Assembly (NCBI RefSeq): GCF_030445035.2
Contig: NC_080677.1
Coordinates: forward strand, 104,219,513-104,283,512
From: Dasypus novemcinctus
Lineage: Eukaryota; Chordata; Mammalia; Cingulata; Dasypodidae
Length of the DNA stretch: 64,000 nucleotides
Direction of reading: 5' to 3'
Shown: positions 1 to 13,340 of the stretch, piece after piece
Layout: each line of letters starts with the position of its first letter
Position numbering within the stretch: position 1 is the stretch's first letter
Notes under the pieces: model-generated
Database searches by the model: none
Told to the model about the DNA's origin: nothing
Seen by the model: the letters and a program-made list of their open reading frames with translations, nothing else
Program-made: the position numbers and the translations under genes

Positions 1-1084
1 TCAGTAATTCATCAATTAAATAAATAAAAAGAACCTTGCCCTAAATCTCCTAACTTATACAAAACTAAATAAAAACAAATCCTGGACTTAACTGTAAAAA
101 TATAAAATATTTGAATAAAAACTTAGGAGAAAACCTAGGGTTAGAAAATAGTCCTTAGACTTGACACCAAATGCATGATCCGTAAAGTACAAAAATATAA
201 AATTAGACCTCTCCAAAGTCAAAAATATTTACTTTGCAAAAGACTCTGTTAAGAGTTTTAATAAGAAACTAAAGTCAGGGAGAAAATATTTGCAAACCAC
301 ATATCTGAAAAAAGACTTTCATCTAGAATGTATAAAGAACTCTCAATACTCAACAGCAAAATATTGTAAATATCCAATTAGAAAATAGACAAGAGACATG
401 GATAGACATTTCACTGAAGAAGATAAACAGAAGACAAACAAGGACATTAAATGAGATTCAACATCACTGGCCATTGGGGAAGTGCAATATAAAACTACAA
501 AGAGATATCACTATACTCCTATCAGACTGGCTAAATAGGATAATAATAATAATAACACCAAATTCTGGTGAAGATGCAGAGAAACAGACTCATTTGTACA
601 TTGCTGATGGGAAAATAAAATGGCTTAGCCACTCTACATTATTATAGCAGTTTCTTTTCAAAATCAAACATTTACTTACCATATGTTCTACACTCATGGA
701 AATTTATCCCAGAGAAATGAAGATCTAAATTCACACCAAAATTTGTACACCTATGTGTACAGCAGCTTTATTTGTAGTAGTCAAAACTGAAAACAGCTCA
801 ACTGTCCTTAAACAGATGAATGGCTAAACAGACTGTGGTTCATCCATATGATAGAATATCCCTCAATAATAAAAAGAAATACTGTTGTACACACTATAAT
901 TTGGTTGGATCTCAATGAAAGTAAGTTGACTGAAAGGAAGCTAATTCTAGAAGTTACATTTGTATGGCTCATTTATATGACAATCTTGAAATTATAAAAT
1001 TGTAGAAATGGGGAACAAATTAGTGTTTGCTAGATGTTAGGGAGGGGATGAAGTGATTGTCCATAGACATAAAAGTGTAGCACA
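1..1084 (+). mobile_element. Old L1, 3' portion (first half, interrupted)
   Basis: Degenerate L1 sequence in sense orientation: the end of ORF2 (segments corresponding to the conserved 'AMA..ISLGKCNIKLQRDI' region near 470-530 and the closing region near 820-920), with stops in all frames, running into 3'UTR sequence. It stops at 1084, where a younger L1 begins, and resumes at 10586. It is therefore the landing site of that element. The exact L1 subfamily cannot be assigned by eye. Confidence 0.75.
1071..1084. repeat. Target-site duplication, left copy, of the 1085-10585 L1
   Basis: The 14-mer AAAAGTGTAGCACA occurs here and again at 10586-10599, exactly bracketing the younger L1. An A-rich duplication of this length is typical of L1 endonuclease-primed insertion. 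Confidence 0.9.
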
Positions 1085-3020
1085 GGAGGTGGGGCAAGAT
1101 GGCATCAGAGTAAGTGCACCCTTATCATCTCTACTACAAAAAAAAAATGGCTGAATGCCTGAGTGAACTGTTTTTGGGAACCCACAAAGTAGGAGGCTTC
1201 TGGACATTGATCTGGAGAGTGCAGCAAAAAGAGTGATTGCTCAAGGTAAACTGTGGGTTCCTGGCACTTGAAGCTGAAGCTGTGGGAAGGCTAAGCCTCT
1301 CCCTTAGGGCAGATAGCCCCGGTGTTCCTGAATCCCGTGTTCCCTGAACCTGCGATCCCCCAACTCTGCATTCGCTGAACCTCGCCAGTCTCGGACAAAC
1401 TCTGAGAGTGGAATGGCTCTGGTAAATGGTACAGAGGGGTCTAACAAGTGTGGGCTCAATTGTCTGGACCTCCCTTTTTGAGCTTTAAGGAACATATCAG
1501 CTCTCTTGAAGAGAAACTAGGAAGAGATGAGAGGTGAATCTACTGAAGCAGTCTGATTTACCCAAATTCCCTGGGAGAGGGAAAATCGGTCTGGGAGAAG
1601 GTGGATTCAGGCAATAAACTAATCCTGTGCAACACACCTAAGTAAGAGACAGTAGGAAGTGACGGGCAAGCTTCCAAGAGCATATGTATGGTACCTGGCA
1701 AGGTGTGGGTGCTCTCTCTCAAAGAGACTGAGAGTCATTATTTTTTGTGGTGAGTTGGTTGACCAGAGTCCCATTTGAATCTTGGAGGGGAGCTCTTACA
1801 CAGGCTTCCTGCTGCCCTGGGAGAGAGGGAAGTGAGGAAGGGAGAAAGAGGAAAGGACAGATTCCTAATCAGTTTATTCAACTGCAAAGAGTTGATTGTC
1901 CCCTGGGAAAGGGACTCTTTTTGAGGAACAGGTCAACCTGGAAGAAGGGTTTGGCTCAGAGGAGGAGCTTCAGCCTTGAAAGTGCAAGGTCTCTGGTTCA
2001 GTTCCTGGCTCCTCTTAGAGTAGTGGCCCACTGGGATATTAAACATTTAGCTCATACTTTGAAACAAGGAAAACAAAGACATTATCCTTGTATTAGCTTC
2101 CCTTGGGTAACTTATTTTTCCTTAAAAAAAAAAAAAAAAAAGATTACATTTGTTAAATAATGTAACTTGGTTTACCCACTAAAACCCACCTCAAAATCTA
2201 TAGGGAGAAAACTCCAGGGTAATTAATTGATAAACACCAGCAGCCTGACAAGCTCCGCAGCATGCAAGAAGAAACTCTGGTATTTATTAAAGTTTGGTTG
2301 ACTCCTTGCTTGTGGGCTTGTCTGGGTTTTTTCTTTTGTTTATTTGACTTTCCTTCCTTTTTATTCTTCCACCCCTTCTTTTTCCCTTTTTTTTCTTTAT
2401 TTTATTTATTTTTATTTTCCTATTTGGAACTGCTGGCTAGTTTCTTTTTTGCTGTGCTTCCTTGTCCTTTATTTTCTTTTTTCTGTGTGTGCTGTTTTGG
2501 CTACCAATGCTATCTCTTTTCCTACCACATCTTTCAATCCTCCATCCTCTGTTATTGCTCTTACATTCCACCTCTCTTTGTTTAGCCCCCAATTTTTCTG
2601 ATTTTTTATTTCTAACACTTCCATACTGTTTTCTAACTTTCATTAACTCCTTACATTATTGTGCTTTCTTTTCTTTTTCCTTCTTTCTTGATCATGGTGC
2701 CCTTTTAATTCATACTGTATTCTTCTTGATATTCAGTTTTCCATTTCATTCTAGGTACTCCACTTTTTTATTCTTATAACTCTGCGCTGCTTACATGAGT
2801 TTAATATTCATTCTCCTGGGTCTTACGTGGTTCTTCTGCTAACATTTACAATAAATACTACTATTATACTTTTTCTTTTCTTACATGTTTTGCTTTCCCT
2901 GGCCCTAATCTTTTTCCTTCAAGGGAACTTGGACAACAACAAGGAAATAGAATAAGAAGAACAAAGTGTCAAGAGAAAACTTAACACACACACACAAATA
3001 CAGCACCTAAATAAAACCTG
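1085..3020 (+). promoter_or_regulatory. L1 5'UTR (internal promoter region)
   Basis: Region between the L1 5' terminus and the ORF1 remnant, where mammalian L1s carry their internal RNA polymerase II promoter. It contains a purine-rich stretch, an 18-A run near 2124-2141 and a long pyrimidine-rich tract (about 2290-2900). Open frames in the T-rich tract are compositional. No specific factor site is claimed. Confidence 0.7.
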
Positions 3021-3027
3021 AGACTAG

Positions 3028-3970
3028 ATGGAGAAGCTAATCAACAAACAAACCCACCAAGAAAAAATGATGACCAGGCAGCAACAAAAAACTATAAATC
3101 ATAAAAATAATCAGAAAGACAAGGACCAATACAATGAACAAACTAAAAACCAGGAAGGGGAGCAGAACATTGAACAACTAATCAAACAAATACCATGGAC
3201 TAACTTAATGAAGTGACGGATGAAATTAAGGATACTGGGAAAACTTTTGGAGAACATAGTGAAGAATTGTAAAGACACTAAAAAAGATAAGGGATATGAT
3301 GGTGATGAAGGGCACAATCCAAGAAATCAAAAATACACTCAGCAAATAACAGTAGATTTGAAGAGGCAGAGGAAAGAATTAGCAATGTGGAAGACCATAT
3401 ATCTGAAATCAAACAGATAGTAGAATTGATCAATAAAAAGAAAAAATCCAGCAGGGATTTAGGGATTTGAATGACAACACAAAATGCACCAAAATACACA
3501 TTATAGGCATGCCAGAAGGAGAAGAGAAGAGAAAGGGAACAGAAGGGGTGTTGGAAGAAATAATGGCTGTAAATTTCTCAAACCTATTGAGGGAGATGGA
3601 TGTACATGTCCTGAAAACACAATGCACCCCAAACATTATAAATCCCAAAAGGCCTACAACAGGACATATACTTGTCATATTATGCAATGCTCAAGACAAA
3701 GAGAAAATACTGAAGGCATCAAGATAAAAGAGAACCATCACATACAAGAGAAGCTGAATAAAATTTAGTGCTGATTTCTCACCTGAAATGATGGAGGCAA
3801 GAAGGCAGTGGTATGACATAGTCAAGGTACTAAAAGAAAAAAGTATTCCAGCCAAGAATATTCTATCCAGCTAAGCTGGTATTCAAAAATAATGGAGAGT
3901 TGAAAATAAGCAGAAACTAAGCAGAAACTAAGAAAGAATGCCAATAATAAAACTGCCCTTCAATAATACT
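3028..3970 (+). pseudogene. L1 ORF1 (RNA-binding chaperone) remnant
   Basis: ORF1p coats L1 RNA as a trimer and acts as a nucleic-acid chaperone. The remnant shows, in order, a Lys/Gln/Asn-rich N-terminal and coiled-coil part (from the ATG at 3028; stop near 3216 followed by frame changes), an RRM-like part (3467-3727, with IIGMPEGEE and EEIMAVNFSNL, close to the conserved IPE-GEE and NFP-L motifs), and C-terminal-domain sequence near 3775-3875 (EARRQW and LKEK motifs). The coiled coil, RRM and CTD parts are in different frames, so it cannot make ORF1p. The start is the first ATG after the 5'UTR. Confidence 0.85.
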
Positions 3971-4114
3971 AAAGGAAGTTCTATAGGAGGGAAGGAAAAA
4001 ACAGGAGAGACAGAGTTGGAGGAGAGTGTAAGAACAACTAAAAAGACAAAAGGAGATATAAGAACAACATATGACATACACATATCCAAAGAAAATATGG
4101 CTAATGTATTTCCT

Positions 4115-7100
4115 TGAGAGTAATAACACTGAATGTTAAAGGATTAAACTCACTAGTCAAGAGACATAGATTTGCAGAATGGATAAGAAAATATGACCTA
4201 TCTACATGATGTGAAAAGAAACTCACCTTAGATGCAGGGATTCAAGTAGGTTGAAATTGAACAGCTGGAAAACAATCTTACAAGCAAACAATTACCAAAC
4301 AGGAGCAGGAGTAACTATATTAATATCAACCAAAATAGACTTTAAATGTAAAACGTTGTGAGAGACAAAGATGGACACTACACATTGGTAAAAGAGATAA
4401 TCTTTCAAGAAGAAAGAAAAATCATAAACATTTATGCACCTAACCAGGGCACCTCAAAATACATGAGGCAAACACTGGAAAAACTAAGTGGAGAAATAGG
4501 TGCCTCCACAATTATAGTGGAGCACTTTAATACACCATTATCACCATTACACAGAACATCTGAAAAATGACTCAATAAGGAAACAAAGACTTTGAATAAG
4601 ATGTTAGAAGATCTGGACCTAATAGACATATGCAGAACACTACACCAAATACAGCAGGATATACATTCTTCTCAAGTACACATGGATCATTCTCCACAAT
4701 AAACCACATGCTAGGCAACAGAAAGTCTCAGTGAATTCAGAAAGATAGAAATCATACAAAATAATTTCTCTGACCACAGTGGAATGAAGCAGGAAATCTG
4801 CAAGGGCCAGAGAACCAGATCAGGGGCAAAGATATAGAAGTTAAGCAACACACTTTTAGAAAAATAGCTGATCAAGGCGGAAAACTCAAAAGAAATCAGT
4901 AACTACTTTGAAACCAATGAAAATGACAGCACAACTATCAAGACTTATGGGATGCAGCAAAAGCTGTATTGAGAGGGAAATTCATAGACATGAATTCATA
5001 CATCAAAAAAGAAGAGCCAAAATTGAAGACCTAACTGCACACTTGAGGAATTAGTAAAAAAAAATGACCTAACCCTACAGGAAGAAGAAAGAAAGAAACA
5101 ACTAAGATCAGAGCAGAATTAAATGAAATGGAAAATTAGAAACCACTAGAAAAAATAAACAAAACAAAGAGCTGTTTCTTTGAGAAGATTGGTAAAATTG
5201 ACAAACCCTTAGCTAGACTAACAAAAAAAGAGAAAGAGAGAAGATGCAAATACACAAAATAAGAAATGAGACAGGAGATATCACCACTGACCCCAGAGAA
5301 ATAAAGATTATCAGAAGAGGATGCTTGGAAAAACTATATGCCAAAAAGGACAATTTAGACAAATGGACAATTTGTGAGAAACACACAAGTATTATACATA
5401 GATAAAGAAAAAATGGATGAACCCAACAGATGAAAAAAAGTAAAGAGATAGAATCTGTCATTAAAAATCTCGCAACTAAGAAGAGCACTGGGCCAGACAG
5501 CTTCACAGGTGAATGCTACCAAACATTCCAGAAAGAACTAACACCAATCTTGAATTCTTCCAAAATATCAAAAGAGAAGAAACATTGCCTAACTCATTCT
5601 ATGATGCCACCTTTACTCTAATACCAAGCCAAACAGAGACACCACAACAGAGGTAAATTACAGACCAATCAGTGTAATGAAACTAGATGCTAAAATCCTC
5701 AACAAAATACTTGCTAATCACATTCAACAACATATCAAATGAATTATACACCATGACCAAGTGGGTATGCAAGGATGGTTCAATATAAGAAAATCAATCA
5801 ATGTAATACACCACATAAACACAGTGAAGGAAAAAATCACATGCTCATATATATAGATGTAGAAAATCACTTGACAAAATACAGCACCCTTTCCTGATAA
5901 AAACACTGCAAAAGATAGGCACAGAAAGAAACTTTCTGAACATGATAAAGAGTATATATGAAAAAGACACAGGTAACATGATTTACAATGGTGGAATTCT
6001 AAAATTTTTCCCTCTAAGATCAGGAACAAGACAAGGATGCACACTATCACCCCTACTATTTAACATTGTGTTAGAAGTACTTGCTTGAACACTGAAGCAA
6101 GAACCAGATATAAAAATTATCCAAATAGGAAAGAAAGAAGTCAAAATTTCACTATTTGCAGATGACATGATCCTATACATAGAAAGCCCTGAGAAATCTA
6201 CAACAAAACTTCTAGAAAACTTAAAAATGAGTTCAGTAAAGTAGCAGGTTATGAGATCAGTGTGCAAAAAACAGAAACATTTCTGCACACTAATAATGAG
6301 CAATCTGAAGAGGAAAACAAGAAAAAAATACCATCTACAATAGTAAATAAAAATGAAATACCTAGGAATAAATTTAACTAAAGATGTAAAAGACTTATAC
6401 ACAGAAAACTATACTACACTCTTAAAGGAAATCAAAGAAGACATATATAAATGGTAATATTCCCTGTTCATGGATAGGAAGACTAAATGTCTTTAAGATG
6501 TCTATCCTACACAAACTGATTTACAAATTTAATGCAATCCCAGTAAAAATCAACATAGCATTTTTTAATGAACTGAAAAACTAATTGTGAAATTTATTTG
6601 GATGGGAAAGAGGCCCTAAATAGCCAAAGACATGTTGAAAAAGAAAAATGAAATTGGAGGAATCATACTATCTGACTTTAAAACATACTACAAAACTACA
6701 GTGATTGAAACAGCATGGTATTGGCACAAGGATAGACATACTGACCAGTGGAACTGTATTGAGAATTGTGATATAGATCCTCATATAAACAGTTATCTGA
6801 TATTTGACAAGGCCACCAAACCCACTCAACTGGGAGAGAATGGCCTCTTCAACAAATAATGCTTGGAGAACTGGATATCCATATGCAAAAGAATGAATGA
6901 GGATTAGCATCAAACATCATATACAAAGATCAGCTCAAGATGGATCAAAGATCTGAATATAAGAGCCAAGACAATAAAGACCTTGGAAGACAACGTAGGG
7001 AAATATTACAGGACCTTGTAATAGGAAATGAGTTCATGAATTTCACACCCAAAGCATGAGCAGTGAATGAAAAAATAGATAAATGGAACTTCCACAAAAT

Positions 7101-7880
7101 TAAAGCCTTTTGCAGCTCAAAGGAGTTTATCAAGAAAGTGAAAAGACAGCCTACTCAATGGAAGAAAATATTTGGTAACCATATATCTAATAGGAGTCTA
7201 ATATCCAGCATATATAAAGAAATCTTCTACCTAGAAAATTAAAAGACAAGGAACCTATTTAAAAAGTGGGCAAGATATTTGAACAGATGCTTCTCCAAAG
7301 AAGAAATACAAATGGCTTAAAAGCAAATGAAAACATGCTAAACATCACTAGCTATTAGGGAAATGCAAATCAAAAATACAATAAGATACCATCTTATACC
7401 CATTAGACTGGCTGCTGTTAAAAAAAAAAACAGAGGACTACAAGTGCTGGAGAGGAAGTGGAGGAATGGGAACACCAATAATACACTGCTGGTGGGAATG
7501 TAGAAGGATCCAGCTATTGTGGAAGACATTTGGTGGTTCTTCAAAAAGCTAACTATAAATTTGCCATATGACCCAGCAATTCCACTGCTGGGTATATGCC
7601 CAGAAAAACTGAAAACAAGATCACAAACTAATATATACAAAGTTCATAGCAGCATTATTCACTATTGCCAAAAGTTGGAATCAACTTAAATGTTTGTAAA
7701 CAGATGAATGAATAAATAAAATGTGGTATATACATACAATGGAATACTACTCAGCTCTAAGAAGGAATACAGTACCAATACATGGGATAACATGCATGAA
7801 CTTTGAGGACCTTAGGTTGAGTGAAGCAAGCAAGATATTGAAGGACAAATACTCCATGACCTCTCTGATATGAATTATGC
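4115..7880 (+). pseudogene. L1 ORF2 (endonuclease / reverse transcriptase) remnant
   Basis: ORF2p nicks target DNA and reverse-transcribes L1 RNA. The AP-type endonuclease region runs from about 4130 (TLNVKGLNS) to 4800, with IINIYAPNQGT at about 4420-4455 and the region of the catalytic GDFN motif at about 4515, here read EHFN, so the usual Gly-Asp is lost. The RT domain follows: [11 protein letters not shown] (about 5480-5510), the catalytic FADD motif at 6155-6166 (LFADDMILYI) and the Cys-rich/C-terminal part to about 7880. Many stops and frameshifts interrupt all of it, so it is inactive. Confidence 0.9.
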
Positions 7881-10585
7881 AAATCAAGCTATCTCAGACA
7901 GCTAGACACTGGAAGATAGTCTTATAGGAAATAGGGCGGGGGGAGAGGAAGGTTGTGAGCCAACACCCACATGAGCAAAATCTATGATAAAGTGCAGGTA
8001 AGTAGTTGTGCAATGAAGGTATAAGACAGGGTCATATGGATACTATTGGGTTGGGCTTTGCAGGCTTGAGGGGGACCTGGGTTGAGCAGATGGGTCAGAT
8101 GGTCCAAGGAATTGGGGGAAGTGTTGAGGGTATGTAAGTTTACAAGAGAGATTGTCAGGTATGTGGTTCAAACTCTAATGTTGAGAAAACTCTTTAGAAA
8201 ATAAAATAAGCAAGGGTTACTGGTTTAAGGTGTTAGGCAGGGGCTTCTGGCACAGGGTGCACCTGGGGCAAGCTTCTAAGGAGTGTGTGAGTGCTCATCA
8301 TGTCATAGTGTGCTATATCAGTGGGTAGAAACCCATACAATGAACAGGAAGTTGTTATGGCCCCATTCTGTGGAGGACTGATATTCTCAAACAGAAGGAA
8401 GGTTTTCTCTCGAGAGCATGGCTGACCCCCAAAGAGGAGGACACTAGTGTGTCAAGCCCTCAGCATTGTTGCAAGTATCTATGAACCTTGCTCTTCAAGC
8501 AATGAAGCTTGGTTGTCACCTTTGGCCCTGAGGGGAGGTAGAGAGAGAAATAGAAATAGAATAGTTGGAAACAGTTACTGGGAAGTAATGGAATTGTTCT
8601 GCATGATCCTGCAATGATGGATACAGGCCATGTTAAATATCACCAAAAATGGATAAAGATGCACAATCTAAAATGTAAACCATAATGGAACCATGGTTAG
8701 TAGCTATGTTTCAATATCTATACATCAGTTGTAGGAAATGTAACAACCACATTTCAAAAGATCATTGCTGGGGAAGAGGGAAAAGGGTTTGATGTTGAGT
8801 ATATGGGAGTTCTTTATATTCTATAAGTGACTTTACTCTGACCTTTGATGACATAATTTTAAAAAAAGAATGTAGACACTGAGGAAGAAATAGAAAGGAT
8901 TGCCTTGCCACTGTACCATTTCATTTTACTATTAATTGAATTTTGCATTATATTACACATCATTTTTGAAGAAGTTTTGGGTCACAGAGGGGTTCAACTA
9001 TGGTATGGGAGGAGCAATGATGTGGGAGGTCATTGATGGGGGAGGCATGGGTGGGAGGAAGTTCTCCAGGGCATGCATATAGAATGTATAGATATTTTTG
9101 GATGTTTGTTGAGTATTGACACAGGGGGTAGAATTTCACACCACAATTGAGAGAGTGCTGAGTTCCCATTCCAGGAAAGTCTGTCACATTTCCCAATGAA
9201 GCAGCAACAATCCCCCAAATACAGGGGCAAAGATCAGTGAAGAAGGAAGGTACAGTGAAGGGGTCTTGATACTGATGACTATGCTTATGAGTCTGTATGC
9301 TTGAAATTCCAACTCGGTTTGGAGCTGCAGGGTGCCTAAGAGTTAAATCCTGATAGCTTCCATGTTACTCAAATGTGGCCACTCTCTAAGCCAAACTCAG
9401 TACGTGATTTGCATTTCCTTCCCCCCAATGCGGAAATAACTCCCAGGGATGAGCTTCCCTGGCACCAAGGGCTATCTACCTAGCACCAGCTGATGATGCA
9501 ACTGGAAAAAGACCTTGAATAAAAGGGGGAAATGGTAATGACAAATGAGTTTATATGTCTAAGAGACTTCAAAATGAGTCAGGTGGTCATCAGAGGGGTC
9601 ATGCTTATGCACATCTCAGCAAGATCTTAGAGACAGTCAAGGTGGATACAACTTCAGGTAGTGGTGCTCCTGAAGGCTACAGAGACACCCAGACCCTACA
9701 GTCATGACAGATGGCTCTGGAGTTCAGTGCCTTGCCAGTAGGCCCTACATTGGAATTTTTGCTCCTGAGTGTGATGGAGTGAGACTCAGAAGTGACCTCT
9801 CTATACATGCCTTTCTGCCACTTTTACTGAACCTGTGCTTGGTGCTGGGGTTGGTTATGCTCACAACAATTGAATCTTTAGACTGTCCATGTGCCAACTG
9901 GGCCCAGATCTTCAGCAAAGTTGCAACACCCACTCTCTGGTTCATTGGACTTACCCAGGTCAGCTAACAGGGAGGTGAGGATGGTCAACAATCACACTAG
10001 GGAACTAAGAGAGTCCACAGCTGCAAACAGAAGAATTCCAACCATCAACCATTTGGGATCTAGGCCCTCTCTCAATTTAGAGGTGGAATGGACATCGCCA
10101 TTCCAGGGTCCTCAGGATGGAGGAACAAAGTATGGATTAGAGTGGATTTACTGGTATTCTACTATAGAAATATTGTGATTCCATTCTAGCAATGGAAGAA
10201 ATTATATCAGTAATGTGAAGACAGTGACCATGGGAGTTGCTGAAGGTGGGAATTTTTGGGACTTGGAATTGTCCTCTATGATATTGTAGGGACAGATGCA
10301 GGACACTATATATCCTGCTATAACTCACTGAATGGACTGGGAGGAAATCTAAACTACAACATAAACCACAATCAAGCTGTGTAGTACTGCTCCAAAATGT
10401 ATACTCATCAAATGCAATGAATGTACCACACTAGTGAAAGAAATTGTGGATGTGGGAGGATTGGGGAATGGGGGAGTGGGATATATGGATACCTCTTATA
10501 TTTTTTAGTGAAATGTTTTGTGTGATACATATATCTTTTTTAAAAAGATAATAAAATTTAAAAAATTTTAAGTAAAAAATTTTTT
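7880..10585 (+). other. Unusually long L1 3'UTR with a repeated module
   Basis: About 2.7 kb of non-coding sequence between the end of ORF2 and the A-rich tail. Sequence around 8500-8870 and around 10180-10540 is related (both contain a GGAATTGTyCT core, a GGACAGATG/GATGGATACAGG core and a terminal GGGAA-GGGG-ATATGGG block). The downstream half (8900-10560) is matched by the L1 fragments at 39260-40095 and 40375-42215, so it belongs to the family and is not a chance flank. Open frames in it are unrelated to known proteins. Confidence 0.75.
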
Positions 10586-10599
10586 AAAAGTGTAGCACA
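10586..10599. repeat. Target-site duplication, right copy, of the 1085-10585 L1
   Basis: Perfect copy of the 14-mer at 1071-1084, directly after the L1 tail. Confidence 0.9.
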
Positions 10600-10975
10600 A
10601 GAATCGTTGTGATGTAGCAGAATTACCTTGAATGTGGCAATGCTCATTGAATGTACTCACATAAAAAACCTGCATAGAACTAAGTACACACAAAAATGCA
10701 CACAGACAAGAGCACACTTTAAATTGCCAATGTCAAAGAAATTTTCACCTAAAATGGTTGAAATTATTATTTATATTTTACCATAATTAAAAATAAATAT
10801 ATGTTCTTTAAATTGGTGAAATTTGACTATATGTGATGGATTGTATCAATGTCAAATTCCTAACTGTGATATTATCATTAAAGGAAAGTACAGGAAGGTT
10901 TTATAGTATCTCTCTATTATTTCTTGCACCTGCATGTGCATCTATAATTATCTCAAAATAAATAGCTTAAAAAGA
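10600..10975 (+). mobile_element. Old L1, 3'UTR end (second half of the 1-1084 element)
   Basis: Continues the L1 interrupted at 1084. It has the typical older-L1 3' end, with a GATGGATTGTATCAATGTCAA block (here within 10836-10857), a CTATAATTATCTCAAAATAAA block near 10940-10962 (AATAAA polyadenylation signal) and an A-rich end. Confidence 0.7.
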
Positions 10976-12821
10976 TCCTAATGAAAATAAAATTTTTATA
11001 ATATAAAGATTTTAAAACTTTTGAAAGCTAAATGAGGACTATAAAATTATCCAGACCTGAGTATATATAATTATATTTATTATAGAAATTGATACAAATT
11101 TTAATTTCTAATAAGTAAATCTCAAAACTCTTAGGCAAGACATTTTATTTTCTAAATGAAAAATACAATTTGATTGAATAAATTTTTGATAGGTCTGAAT
11201 TCTTTTAAATTCTTTTCACCAGAAGATAAGCAAATGTGATTTTTTTTATTACTTAAAGGGCCATATCATCATACCTCAGACAAATTGCAAATGAATGATT
11301 TAAACACACTTTAATTTAATTGGTTTATTTGGGGTATATTGTCCAGGTATAAATTCTGTGCAGTGACACTTAATGTAGTGAATATTTTCTCATGTGTTAG
11401 ATTTTTTTATCCTCACCCCAGAAAATATTAAAACAAACTTACCAAAAATATTAACTTGAACAGTTGCACCTTTTTGAAGAACACAGTTTTTATTTCTCAT
11501 ATTAATTCACACAATGTCCTGGTGCTGGGCTTAGTGATTTTTCATAGGAAAATACATCTCTCAAATAACCTGTACTTTCTTTAATGTAATTGCTACCTGT
11601 TATGTGGTTTGCTTTATTTGGTAAACAACCAACACATAACCATATTCAATTATATTATCAATGACCATGTATTTAGGCTGAACATGTTAAATGTTATCTC
11701 TGTTGTCTCTTTATTCAAAGTCAGAAGAGAAACCTGACAAAGATCATTGAAATTCAAGCACAAAATAATTATTAGAATGCCAATATAAACTTATTTATTT
11801 GTTAAATTATTTAAAGAACAGTAACTTTAGGGTAAATTTGGCATGTAGAAAAATATTCTGATTATTGAAATCTTATCTAGTAAAGTAATTATTAACTCTA
11901 TTTCTGAGCAAATAATATCAAATCCATGATCCTTCTGCTGACATTGTCCTTTGAGTCATGGAGAGAGAAATAAGAAAGCAGAGGCTGCAGAATATTTAAT
12001 CATAATAACTTTAGGAATCAAGTTATCCCCTACCTAAACAAGATTCAGATTTCATAAATTAAAAATATCAGTAATGTTCCAATAATCTTCCAGTATTTAT
12101 GCCATTCCCTCCTAACAAAGACTGTAAACACCAAATCCATTTGATAGGCATAGGGGAGCAACTGAAAGTAAGCATTGAAGAAGAAATTGCCAATGTTAAT
12201 TTTATGCTTCATATTTAGAACTTCCCTATTCTATTTTGTCCTCTTGCCCTTGTGACTGCTACCTAGTTCATAAGCTTTAGAGTAAACACAGAAGAGCACT
12301 GTTTTTGCTATATATTCTCAGTGCACTATTCCAAACATCTAACCTCCTACAGGTATTTATAATGTAGAGGAAACAAATATTTCAACTCTTGTAGCATTCT
12401 TTAACAAAATGCAATGTGTGGAGATGAAGTGAATTATATACTCTCCTAGGAATGAATGAATGAAAAAGAAAAGTTTGTAAATTTTCTGACTCAGTCATTG
12501 AAATTCATTTTTAATATCAAACATTTTTATTGCATTAATTAAAAAGTCACTAGTTCATTCAGCACCAGATTCTAACTTTAATGTAAGCAACTAAGATGTT
12601 ATATGTGTAAGGATAGTTGTCCAGCAATATAATCATCTAAGTATATTAGAAATTCTTTCATATGGTAATACCAATTTTGCATTGCATAACACATTAAGTG
12701 ATTGAAATACATGAGTTTATCTAAAATATGCTTACATTTTAAGCAAACACAATCTCTTGAGAAATAAAAGGATCTCCATTTTCATAATATCAGGTGTACA
12801 ATTGTGGGTTCTTTTGTTTTG
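10976..12821. other. AT-rich DNA, nothing recognised
   Basis: No open frame of note, no repeat family I can name and no splice or promoter pattern that stands out. Probably very old, decayed sequence or unique intergenic DNA. Confidence 0.5.
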
Positions 12822-13340
12822 AGGCAGTATATAATAGGGACCCGAGGAGGAACGGTGCAGAAAATCTAAGCCTGGTAAGAGAAACTAAGTTATTGACCTG
12901 TTTACTCGCATTAGCCTGCTGAGGCATACAGGCAAGTTAGGAAGGGACAGCTTAGAAGCACACACCCTGCAGCTTGCAGCCCACACACCCAAAGGCTGAG
13001 TTATCGGAATGCAGCCAGCAAAGAGGGAAGGGCCAAGAGGGGCACCACCACCATCCACCTACCTAGTTTACAGGTTACACCAAGCCTTATGAATAGTAAC
13101 ATCCTACCTAGTGGACAGTGACCAGAGGCTAATCACCGCTGGTTAAGATGCCCTGCAGAAATCATGGGCAGCAACCATAAGCCGATCGCTACCGGACAGC
13201 ACCCCACACCCCCGGGTCCCTGCATCCTAAGACTTTGTTTATCAGCACTTACCTTGGAGTCCTGGACCTCCTTAAAACAGGGGGCCCCACGGCAGAACTT
13301 TTCATTTTTTCTCTTGAAAATTCCTGCCTTCAATTTTTTC
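12822..13340 (-). mobile_element. Possible endogenous retrovirus leader / internal fragment
   Basis: GC-richer block abutting the LTR-like segment at 13340-13930. Read on the minus strand it lies downstream of that LTR and contains a consensus-like splice donor (CCAAG|GTAAGT, GT at 13251-13252) about 90 nt inside, as retroviral leaders do. It overlaps a 66-codon minus-strand frame (13133-13333) that I do not recognise. No convincing primer-binding site was found, so the assignment rests on context. A copy of TTGTTTTG on each side (12814-12821, 13892-13899) may be a target duplication. Confidence 0.35.

Larger units (their letters stand above)
1085..10585 (+). mobile_element. Full-length L1 retrotransposon, about 9.5 kb, decayed
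   Basis: A complete L1 in sense orientation, from a 5' end with the characteristic GGGGCAAGATGGC start (near 1092) to an A-rich 3' end near 10560-10585. Order: 5'UTR (to about 3020), ORF1 remnant, ORF2 remnant, then a very long 3'UTR (about 7880-10585). The perfect 14-bp duplication on both sides shows that everything between was inserted as one unit. At 9.5 kb it is longer than the usual 6-8 kb, and the excess is all in the 3'UTR. Both ORFs carry frameshifts and stops, so it is dead. Confidence 0.92.

Noticed and set aside
2262..2779. Phe/Leu-rich + frames of more than 100 codons
   Set aside because: Translations of the pyrimidine-rich tract in the L1 5'UTR.
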